From assembly GCA_010206225.2 (NCBI GenBank), contig VIQU02000010.1, forward strand, positions 37,349-101,348: 64,000 nt of DNA. Reading direction: 5' to 3'. The notes beneath the pieces are model-generated. The model was not told the DNA's origin. It ran no database searches and saw only the letters and a program-made list of their open reading frames with translations. A program made the translations under genes and the position numbers. Below, piece after piece: positions 37,094-44,678 of this stretch. Every line of letters starts with the position of its first letter. Position 1 is the stretch's first letter. The stretch comes from Lachnospiraceae bacterium MD308 (lineage in GTDB: Bacteria; Bacillota; Clostridia; Lachnospirales; Lachnospiraceae).

Positions 37094-37103
37094 GTTAAAG
37101 CTC

Positions 37104-37985
37104 CTATCTTGCTTTCGTTATAGTATCTTTCCCAATATCCCTGTGTTCAATCCGTATTCCATAATTTTCCGCTTTTTCAAGCGCTTCATACAGTTCATTT
37201 GCCAAAGTCACTGATCGGTGCTTTCCTCCCGTACATCCGATACCGATCACTAACTGAGTCTTTCCCTCGGCAATGTAATTCGGAATCAAAAACTCCGTCA
37301 TGTCAAGAAGCTTTTCCAAAAATGCCCCAGCCTTGTCATTCTCCATCACATAATCCCTGACTGCCCTGTCATTCCCGCTTAAGGGACGCAGTTCTTCTAT
37401 ATAATATGGATTGGGCAGAAAACGCACATCGAACACAAGGTCCGCATCACTGGGAATCCCATATTTAAATCCAAAGGACAATACCGTAATATACAGATTC
37501 TTGTATTCTTTATTCTGCACAAAGATTTTTGCAAGCTCTTTTCTTAGTTCCCTTGTTAGCATATGACTGGTGTCCACAAGATAGTCCGCTTTTTTCTTCA
37601 GAAATTCAAGTTTTTCTCTTTCTCTTCGGATCCCCTCGTCTACCCGCCCGCTGTTTCCCGACAGAGGATGAAACCTTCTGGTCTCTTTATATCGCTTTAT
37701 CAGGACATCGTCACTGGATTCCAGATATAATATCTCATACTGTAATCCGGCGCCGTCAAGATCTCTCATTACAGCTTCCAACTGCCTGAAACTCTCTCCG
37801 CTTCGGATATCCACACCGAGCGCCGCCTTGTTTATCTCGGAACCCGGCACGGCAAGAAGCTCCGCAAGCTTCGGAATCAAAGGAACCGGAAGATTATCCA
37901 CACAAAAATACCCCATATCCTCCAGCATCTTGAGCGCCGTACTTTTACCGGCTCCCGACATCCCCGTAACTACTACAAACCGCAT
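37104..37985 (-). CDS. rapZ: RNase adapter / nucleotide-binding protein RapZ
   Basis: A 293-aa protein. Walker A is GMSGAGKST at residues 8-16, the Walker B region is YEILYLESSDDVLIKRYKET, and the C-terminal domain has FGFKYGIPSDADLVFDVRFL and IGIGCTGGKHRSVTLANEL. RapZ (YvcJ) proteins bind UDP-GlcNAc-related signals and nucleotides. It starts one base after murB ends. Confidence 0.96.
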   Translation of the reverse strand: MRFVVVTGMSGAGKSTALKMLEDMGYFCVDNLPVPLIPKLAELLAVPGSEINKAALGVDIRSGESFRQLEAVMRDLDGAGLQYEILYLESSDDVLIKRYKETRRFHPLSGNSGRVDEGIRREREKLEFLKKKADYLVDTSHMLTRELRKELAKIFVQNKEYKNLYITVLSFGFKYGIPSDADLVFDVRFLPNPYYIEELRPLSGNDRAVRDYVMENDKAGAFLEKLLDMTEFLIPNYIAEGKTQLVIGIGCTGGKHRSVTLANELYEALEKAENYGIRIEHRDIGKDTITKAR

Positions 37986-37986
37986 A

Positions 37987-38898
37987 TTAGAATTCTCCTA
38001 ACCTTTTTACTTCCGGCTCTAATATAACTTTTGAGTCGGCGTACACTTTTTCTGAAACCTGGCGCATAAGCTCTGAAATATCCGCCGCCGTGGCATGGTC
38101 TCTATTGATCACAAAACCGCAGTGCTTTTCTGACACCTGCGCTCCTCCTACCCGAAAGCCCTTAAGACCGGCATCTTGAATCAGCTTGCCCGCAAAATAT
38201 CCTTCCGGTCTTTTAAATGTACTTCCTGCGCTTGGAAATTCAAGCGGCTGCTTCGACACCCTCTTCTCCTTTAATTCATCCATCAAAGTCTTTATTTCCT
38301 GCGCATCGCCATTTCTCAACTCAATCACTGCCTCAAGCACGATATATCCGTTTTTCGCAATGATACTCGTACGGTATCCCAGTTCAAGCTTCTGCACGGG
38401 GATCGTGAATATCCTGCCTTCCTGCGAAAGCACCGTCACCTGCTTTAGCACATTCTTCATCTCACCGCCGTAAGCCCCTGCATTCATAACGCAGGCCCCG
38501 CCAAGCGTTCCCGGTATCCCTGCCGCAAATTCAAATCCCGCAAGACCATTCTCAAGCGCTCTAGCCGCGATACCCGACAGCAATGCCCCCGCCTGAGCTT
38601 CGATACGATTCCCGGTCACTCTGATCTGATTCATGGATTTATATACCTGAATCACAACGCCTTTGTATCCGTCATCTGACACGAGAAGGTTGCTTCCATT
38701 CCCGATAATATAATAGGGCATCTGCACCGCCCTGCAGCGGGCAATGATTCCTGCAAGCTCATCTTTTGTACCCGGTGTCACAAAAAAATCTGCCGGGCCG
38801 CCGACCCGAAACGTCGTGTGCGCCTCCATAGGCTCGTTTAGCTTGATACTCTCCTCCGGTAAAATCTTCCTTAACTCATCATAAAACTTCTGATTCAT
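37987..38898 (-). CDS. murB: UDP-N-acetylenolpyruvoylglucosamine reductase
   Basis: A 303-aa FAD enzyme of peptidoglycan precursor synthesis. NEPMEAHTTFRVGGPADFFV, YYIIGNGSNLLVSDDG, AGIPGTLGGACVMNAGAYGG and FPSAGSTFKRPEG (proton-donor Ser in AGSTFKRP) define a type II-like MurB. It is the promoter-proximal gene of murB-rapZ-whiA-crh. Confidence 0.97.
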   Translation of the reverse strand: MNQKFYDELRKILPEESIKLNEPMEAHTTFRVGGPADFFVTPGTKDELAGIIARCRAVQMPYYIIGNGSNLLVSDDGYKGVVIQVYKSMNQIRVTGNRIEAQAGALLSGIAARALENGLAGFEFAAGIPGTLGGACVMNAGAYGGEMKNVLKQVTVLSQEGRIFTIPVQKLELGYRTSIIAKNGYIVLEAVIELRNGDAQEIKTLMDELKEKRVSKQPLEFPSAGSTFKRPEGYFAGKLIQDAGLKGFRVGGAQVSEKHCGFVINRDHATAADISELMRQVSEKVYADSKVILEPEVKRLGEF

Positions 38899-38954
38899 AT
38901 TATAATCTATATTCTCCTTGATAAATATTCATTTTTCAAATCCATCATACACTA

Positions 38955-39008
38955 ATTATAATTCAAATTCAACGCACACTTGCAAATTCCCCACAGATGC
39001 GTTATATT
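38955..39008. promoter_or_regulatory. Divergent promoters sharing one palindromic -35 box
   Basis: TTGCAA (38980-38985) is its own reverse complement. On the plus strand it is followed after 17 bases by TATATT (39003-39008) for the CNNM gene, and on the minus strand after 19 bases by TATAAT (38955-38960) for murB. Confidence 0.5.
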
Positions 39009-39049
39009 AAAATTCATATAATCTAAATTTAAAAGGAGTTGATTTACAA

Positions 39050-40321
39050 GTGGACTCGGGTGACGCCGCGCAGCTAATAACCTTATTAATTCTGTTAATG
39101 CTTTCCGCATTCTTTTCATCAGCGGAGACTGCATTGACAACCGTAAACCGAATCCGGATACGCAGCCTTGCCGATGAAGGCAATAAGCGGGCGCAGACTG
39201 TACTAAAGATTACAGACGATTCCGGTAAGATGTTAAGCGCCATTCTGATAGGAAATAATATCGTAAACCTTTCAGCCGCATCGCTTACAACGACACTCGC
39301 ATACAGCCTCGGCGGTTCGATGGTCGCTATTGCCAACGCTGCTTTAACCGTTGCTATCTTATTATTTGGAGAGATCACGCCAAAGACAATGGCAACTCTT
39401 CATGCTGAAAAGCTGTCTCTAACCTATGCAGGCATCATTAATCTTTTTATGAAGATCGCAACGCCGGTTATTTTTCTGATTAACGGACTGGCGAGGGGTG
39501 TGCTCATACTTATGCGTGTAGATCCTGACGCTAAGAATAATATCATGACAGAGACAGAACTTCGCACAATTGTGGATGTAAGCCATGAAGACGGCGTAAT
39601 CGAATCTGACGAGAGGGAGATGATTTATAACGTGTTCGACTTAGGTGACGCTAAGGCCAAAGACGTTATGGTTCCGCGTGTCCATGTGACATTTGCCGAT
39701 GTGAACAGCACATATGAAGAACTGCTCGGGATTTTTCGGGAGGATAAGTTCACACGCCTTCCTGTCTTCGAAGAGACTACTGACAATGTCGTCGGTACGA
39801 TTAATATGAAGGATCTGCTGCTGTTTGATAATACGAAGGAATTCCATATCAGAGATATTCTCAGAGAGGCTTACTTCACTTATGAGTACAAGAATATCTC
39901 AGAGCTTCTTGTGGAAATGCGTCAGGCTTCTTTCAATATAGCTATTGTATTAGATGAATATGGCGAAACCGCCGGACTTATTACACTAGAGGACCTACTT
40001 GAGGAAATAGTCGGGGAGATTCATGACGAATATGATGAGAATGAAGATGATTTTATTCTGAAGATCTCCGAAAATGAATATATAATTGAAGCTTCTATGA
40101 ATCTGGACGACTTGAATGACAGACTTGATCTATCTTTGGAATCTGAGGATTACGATTCCCTCGGCGGATTTATCATCGAACGACTTGACCGCTTCCCAGA
40201 AACCGGCGATTCTCTTGTGACTGAGGATAATATCCGGCTGGTGATCGAGTCACTGGATAAGAACCGCATTGAATCCGTTCATATGTATCTTCCATATAAG
40301 CTTCCTCCTACAGATGATTAA
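39050..40321 (+). CDS. CNNM/CBS/CorC_HlyC membrane protein (hemolysin family)
   Basis: A 423-aa protein. Residues about 1-170 form the CNNM (DUF21) membrane domain with SAFFSSAETALTTVNRIRIR and LLFGEITPKTMATLHAEKL. Two CBS domains follow (MVPRVHVTFADVNSTYEEL; FNIAIVLDEYGETAGLITLE), then the CorC_HlyC domain (YIIEASMNLDDLNDRLDLSL). The family is linked to Mg2+ or Co2+ transport; 'hemolysin' is only a historical name. The start is GTG with AAGGAG eleven bases upstream. Confidence 0.92.
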   Translation: MDSGDAAQLITLLILLMLSAFFSSAETALTTVNRIRIRSLADEGNKRAQTVLKITDDSGKMLSAILIGNNIVNLSAASLTTTLAYSLGGSMVAIANAALTVAILLFGEITPKTMATLHAEKLSLTYAGIINLFMKIATPVIFLINGLARGVLILMRVDPDAKNNIMTETELRTIVDVSHEDGVIESDEREMIYNVFDLGDAKAKDVMVPRVHVTFADVNSTYEELLGIFREDKFTRLPVFEETTDNVVGTINMKDLLLFDNTKEFHIRDILREAYFTYEYKNISELLVEMRQASFNIAIVLDEYGETAGLITLEDLLEEIVGEIHDEYDENEDDFILKISENEYIIEASMNLDDLNDRLDLSLESEDYDSLGGFIIERLDRFPETGDSLVTEDNIRLVIESLDKNRIESVHMYLPYKLPPTDD

Positions 40322-40330
40322 GTATGCAAT

Positions 40331-40360
40331 AATCTCCGCTGTTTTTAGACAGCGGAGATT
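40331..40360 (+). terminator. Terminator of the CNNM gene
   Basis: AATCTCCGCTGT / ACAGCGGAGATT with a six-base loop and a T tail; it stands between two convergent transcription units and may serve both. Confidence 0.85.
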
Positions 40361-40404
40361 TTAAGCTGTTTGTCAATGCCTGATAATGATTCCTCAATAA
40401 ATTA

Positions 40405-41331
40405 TCATTGGGATATCCAATATCTGTACGAAAAAAAGAAACTGATCATCTCCATAACGATTGTCCAGATCCACATCCCGAACATTCTTTGCCACGAGAC
40501 AAATTCTTGATGGTGCAAAAGACTCTGTATCTGCATCTTCTTTTCTTCAAAAATCTGCACAAAAAAGTCGAAGTCCGACCAGTATGAAGGCAGATAATCA
40601 CTTCCGGGCGCTGCAAAACCAATTCCCATTATAAGCACCTCTGCCGCCAAAACTCCGCACAAGATTATAACAACTTTTCTTTTTCCTGCTTTTATTCCGA
40701 ATAGTATTAGAAATACTGCCGCCAGAAGAAAATAGAGCAGACACACCGTTGTATAATACAGATGCCCGTCAATTCTCTGCTGTCCCATGCCTCCGATCAC
40801 TGTTTCCAACGTACTGAATGCTATGTCCGAAGATACCGTCTTTTCCGCCTTTTTCGCAGCAACACCGTCAAATAATGTTCCCTCTTCTGACGGAACAATG
40901 CACAGCGGCTGGTTCCCCGCAAGAATCCCCGCAATCTCATACTCTGTATTCTCCCACTTAATCTTCATCCCAAGTACATTATCCGAACCAAACAATGCCC
41001 TTACAGTTTCTCTATCCAGCAGGCACACCGAGGTCTCACCTTCTATGAAATATCTCCCTGCACATAATCCTCTTCCAAAGACGGCACCTGGCTGTCCCTT
41101 CATCTGATACAGAGATACCATCTGTTCTCTCCCTGTATTTTCAATGCAGACTGGCACTTTCCCTTCTGATCTCCACAGAACTGCTTCAGAAAATATTTTA
41201 TCTGCCTCATTTCCTCTGACTATCATAGTAAGCACATCTTCTGTTATCTCTTCCTTGCCAAAGGCGAGTCCCATGATATCCGCATATGAAAGAAGCTGAT
41301 GCAAATGACTAATGATCAGGAAATTCAACAA
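40405..41331 (-). CDS. MacB-periplasmic-core-like membrane protein, no FtsX domain
   Basis: At least 308 aa. An N-terminal span (LNFLIISHLHQLL plus upstream in-frame residues) is followed by an extracellular MacB-core domain with CLLDRETVRALFGSDNVLGM and WENTEYEIAGILAG. Three more hydrophobic segments end the protein (LYYTTVCLLYFLLAAVFLIL, VVIILCGVLAAEVLIMGIGF, WIWTIVMEMISFFF), but no FtsX signature is seen. The listed start is a TTG without a ribosome binding site; the open frame runs about 15 codons further up, so a rare start codon near 41370 is possible. Last gene of the operon. Confidence 0.6.
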   Translation of the reverse strand: MLNFLIISHLHQLLSYADIMGLAFGKEEITEDVLTMIVRGNEADKIFSEAVLWRSEGKVPVCIENTGREQMVSLYQMKGQPGAVFGRGLCAGRYFIEGETSVCLLDRETVRALFGSDNVLGMKIKWENTEYEIAGILAGNQPLCIVPSEEGTLFDGVAAKKAEKTVSSDIAFSTLETVIGGMGQQRIDGHLYYTTVCLLYFLLAAVFLILFGIKAGKRKVVIILCGVLAAEVLIMGIGFAAPGSDYLPSYWSDFDFFVQIFEEKKMQIQSLLHHQEFVSWQRMFGMWIWTIVMEMISFFFSYRYWISQ

Positions 41332-41360
41332 TACAGAAAGCAGTAAGCCAGCCGCTTTAA

Positions 41361-42779
41361 TTATTCTTTTATCCGTACCCTGTCACCTCCCGTCACAAAT
41401 TTTTCGGATGACACGATAATCTGATCTTCTTTTCCAAGCTCTGAAGTAATTGCAGCCTTTGTTCCGTCCTTCTCAAGCACAGTAACAGGAACACGCTTCG
41501 CCGCCTGCTGCGTTCCAAGCATCTGTTCTGTCTCCTCAATAATCAGACAATATGCCCCTTCTACATCTTCGCGGAGAGCAGATAACGATATTACCTGCTC
41601 ATATTCCTCTTCCGATTCTGCCTCCGTCTTCCAGATAAATGTCTCAGACTCCTCTGCTCCTGATCCTTCCGGCAGCGCCGCATACCAAAAACAGCCCGGC
41701 TCTTCTTCCTGCCCTTCGTCCGTCTTTCCCGCCTCCATTTCCACAGACTCTATCACCGTCTCCGTCTTTCCTCCGGAAGCGAACTGAACCGAGACATCCA
41801 AGCCTTTCGCGATCTTGTCCTCATCTTCCTTTCTGATCTCTCCTCTAAGTTTCCACCCGCTATTTCCAAGGGAAATATACTCTGTCCCGGCAGTAATAAT
41901 TCCAACTTGTATACTATTTTCAAGTACCATACAATCCTGCCCTGCTAAAATTTTTCCCCCCGCCTTCTTATATCCCTTCAATATCTTAAGTTCTTTTCTC
42001 ACGGCTTCCACCTGCTCCCCGACCGCCTGCACGCTTGCCTTTGCCGCCTCCTGCGCATCTGCGTTGTTCTTATCCTGAGCGGCGTCTTCTTTCTTCGCCA
42101 AATTATAAGCAGCCTGCGCCTGCGATCTTTCCTGCCTTGCGGCCTCTGTCTCTGTCTTTGCCGCCAGATATGTTTCTTTAAGCTCCTGCTCTTTCAGTGT
42201 ATCGCCCTCTCCTCCTGTCTCCTGCTTTTCTTTGTCTCCCTCTGCCTCTTTATCTGCTTCTTTTTTCTTATTTGACAACTTTTTCTTATAAGCTTCCCAC
42301 GCTGCCTTCGCTTTCTTCTCTTTACTCTCTGCCCTCTGAAGCTTCTTCTTTGCTTCCGAAAGAGCTTGGTACGCACCCTCTGCCGCCGGCACTCTGGCAG
42401 GCTTTCTGGCGGATATCTGCTGTTCTTTTTTCTGCAGTTCTAACTGCGTTAATTCATCCTGCTTTTTTTCAATCTCCCGCTCAAGATATTCTTTTCTGAA
42501 CCGGACCAGACATTCCCCTTTTTTTACTTTACTACCCCGGGCAGCCGTCCATTCCACCTGCTGCCCTTCCCACAGAAATATCTTTTCTTCTTTCTTCGGT
42601 ACTACGTTCCCTGTTCCCTCATAGATATAAGAAAGCCTGCCGCGTCCCGCACTCTGCACTTTTACCTGCGCTACCAGCACGGAATCCGCCGCGCGGGAAA
42701 GTACCGTGCATACGGCCATAACAGCGATAAATATAAAAAATACCTTCACAGCCAATCTTCTGCCTGTCTTCACTTTCAT
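41361..42779 (-). CDS. HlyD-like membrane-fusion/adaptor protein
   Basis: A 472-aa single-span protein (AVKVFFIFIAVMAVCTVLS, residues 10-28). A biotinyl/lipoyl-like half (GTGNVVPKKEEKIFLWEGQQ, GSKVKKGECLVRF) is split by a very long Lys/Glu/Ala coiled coil (about 95-265), then resumes (KILAGQDCMVLENSIQVGII). The end (VPVTVLEKDGTKAAITSELG) matches RND/ABC efflux adaptors. Encoded 9 bases after an ABC permease and before a MacB-like protein, but no ATPase gene is present. Confidence 0.8.
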   Translation of the reverse strand: MKVKTGRRLAVKVFFIFIAVMAVCTVLSRAADSVLVAQVKVQSAGRGRLSYIYEGTGNVVPKKEEKIFLWEGQQVEWTAARGSKVKKGECLVRFRKEYLEREIEKKQDELTQLELQKKEQQISARKPARVPAAEGAYQALSEAKKKLQRAESKEKKAKAAWEAYKKKLSNKKKEADKEAEGDKEKQETGGEGDTLKEQELKETYLAAKTETEAARQERSQAQAAYNLAKKEDAAQDKNNADAQEAAKASVQAVGEQVEAVRKELKILKGYKKAGGKILAGQDCMVLENSIQVGIITAGTEYISLGNSGWKLRGEIRKEDEDKIAKGLDVSVQFASGGKTETVIESVEMEAGKTDEGQEEEPGCFWYAALPEGSGAEESETFIWKTEAESEEEYEQVISLSALREDVEGAYCLIIEETEQMLGTQQAAKRVPVTVLEKDGTKAAITSELGKEDQIIVSSEKFVTGGDRVRIKE

Positions 42780-42788
42780 ATCCCTCCT

Positions 42789-43640
42789 TTAAAAGCTTCC
42801 CGAGGCGGCAATACCTTTTTCCAAACTTTCTCTCCCGCACAAAAACAAGAGTACTGCCGGAAGAAGTGTAATGATAGATGCCGCAAATGCAGACCGGATT
42901 TCTTCCTTCACCATCATCGGGAGATACAGGGATAACGGCTTTAACGTCTCCGTCTTCAAGTATGTAAGCGGCTGTTCCACTGCATTCCAATATTCTAGAA
43001 AACCAAGTACCAGAACAGAAAAGATTCCCGGCATCCCAAGCGGTATTCCAATCCTTGCAAAGATACAAAAGTTTCCCGCACCGTCAATTTTTGCCGCTTC
43101 TATCGTCTCTTTCGGAATCGCGGCAAAAGATTTTGATAGAATGAACATCGGCAGCGCAGAAAACACTCCCGGCAGTATCACGGCCAGATATGTGTCTAAC
43201 AGCTTTAAGGTGTCTAACACCAGATAACCCGACACCATCGTCACCTGAAACGGAAGGAGCAAAAGCAGAATATACAAAAATCTGACCGCCGATTTCCCCG
43301 GAAATTCAAACCGCGCGAATGCCCACGCCGCCGGCACTGTTATCAAAAGTTGCCCCGCAAGCACTCCGACAGATAGAATCGCCGAATTCCAGAAAGCTTT
43401 AAAATATTCCGGCGAATCCAGAAGAAGCCTTACATACGCCTGAAGAGTCGGGTACTGCGGGAACAGGCTAAACCGTGTCTTCGTTCCATAATCTGAAAGA
43501 ACTGCTCCGCAAGTTTCCATCAGTTCCTGCTTTCCCATCAAAGAATTCGTGCACAGCATGATAAGCGGCATTACCATAAAAATAAGCAGCGCTGCCAAAA
43601 CAATGCGTATCAGGAGCGCCCGTATCTTTCTTTTTACCAT
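42789..43640 (-). CDS. Carbohydrate-type ABC permease (MalG family)
   Basis: A 283-aa inner-membrane permease with six membrane helices. The cytoplasmic EAA loop is EAAKIDGAGNFCIFARIGIP, which contacts the ATPase. WAFARFEFPGK and LPFQVTMVSGYL also fit MalG-type proteins. It pairs with the upstream MalF-type gene. No ATP-binding gene is in the locus, so a shared ATPase encoded elsewhere (MsmX-like) would be needed. Confidence 0.88.
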   Translation of the reverse strand: MVKRKIRALLIRIVLAALLIFMVMPLIMLCTNSLMGKQELMETCGAVLSDYGTKTRFSLFPQYPTLQAYVRLLLDSPEYFKAFWNSAILSVGVLAGQLLITVPAAWAFARFEFPGKSAVRFLYILLLLLPFQVTMVSGYLVLDTLKLLDTYLAVILPGVFSALPMFILSKSFAAIPKETIEAAKIDGAGNFCIFARIGIPLGMPGIFSVLVLGFLEYWNAVEQPLTYLKTETLKPLSLYLPMMVKEEIRSAFAASIITLLPAVLLFLCGRESLEKGIAASGSF

Positions 43641-43715
43641 AAAATATTTTTCACCTCTTCTTCTATGCTCTGTCTGATATCACTCTTTCTAATCCCGTCC
43701 TGCTTATATTATAAT

Positions 43716-44678
43716 TTAGCCGTCACAGTCAGAGAAAAAGAGACGTAACAATACGCCTCCTCCCAGAAGCAGCCCGCCCGCAGCGAGCACAAGCAGGGAA
43801 GCCGCCGCCGTAAGCTTCTGAATATCAAGGCTTACAAACCAGTTATTGAATAAATGCTGCAGCATGTAGATACTTTCATGAGGATAATCTCCTGACAGAA
43901 GATAAGCTTCCCGAAATACCCGAAACGCATTGACGAAGGAAAGCAGGGCCGTCACAAATGCTGTTTCTTTAAGCTGCGGCAACGTAATATAATAAAAACA
44001 CGCAGCTTCTCCCGCCCCCTGTACTCTTGCGGCCTCGTACTGTTCTTTTTCAATGCTGACGATCCCCGTCATCCAAAGGATCATATCGTATCCCAGGTTT
44101 TTCCAGATATAACAGGCGACCAGCACCCAAAAAGCGGCATCGCAGTTCAGCCAGTCCGTTCCCCCAAAGCCAAGTTTTCCTACCAGAAGATTCAGCCATC
44201 CCTTTTCGTCAAAAAGCAGCTGAAAAAATACAACAACAGATGCCGCAGGGATCGCCATCGGCAGCATAAATCCGCTTTTCATCCACCCTGTATCCGCAAA
44301 TCTCTTTTCTCTTTTTTCAGCAGCTGTCTTATGTTCATGCCCCGGCCTTGTAACATTCTCGAACAGAACCGCAATACACAGAGATAAGATCAAAAGCAGC
44401 GGAAGACAGATTATCATAAACTTTCCTGTATTCACGGCAGCAAGCCGAAAGGCTTTATTTTCTATCACCTCACGGTAATTCGCCAGCCCTACGAACTCTC
44501 CGCCTACCGCCTTAAGACAAGAACGCCGGAACACATCTGCAAATGGGATCAGCACAAATCCAGCCGTACCGATAAGATTTGGGAGCAGGAATAACCATAT
44601 GCTCCTGCTCCCCGTTTTTTTATTCTGCAAGGTACAGCTCCACTTTCTTTCTGATATTTTCCGCCCCTTCTTTAGCAT
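43716..44678 (-). CDS. Carbohydrate-type ABC permease (MalF family)
   Basis: About 320 aa with six helices (IWLFLLPNLIGTAGFVLIPF first). The EAA loop is EAARVQGAGEAACFYYITLP. The start at 44678 has GGAGG eight bases before it but overlaps the lipoprotein gene by 59 bases; a TTG at 44630 with a GGAG site would reduce the overlap to 11 bases. Overlap in either case indicates translational coupling. A Lys/Arg-rich loop (AAEKREKRF) lies between helices 2 and 3. Confidence 0.85.
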   Translation of the reverse strand: MLKKGRKISERKWSCTLQNKKTGSRSIWLFLLPNLIGTAGFVLIPFADVFRRSCLKAVGGEFVGLANYREVIENKAFRLAAVNTGKFMIICLPLLLILSLCIAVLFENVTRPGHEHKTAAEKREKRFADTGWMKSGFMLPMAIPAASVVVFFQLLFDEKGWLNLLVGKLGFGGTDWLNCDAAFWVLVACYIWKNLGYDMILWMTGIVSIEKEQYEAARVQGAGEAACFYYITLPQLKETAFVTALLSFVNAFRVFREAYLLSGDYPHESIYMLQHLFNNWFVSLDIQKLTAAASLLVLAAGGLLLGGGVLLRLFFSDCDG

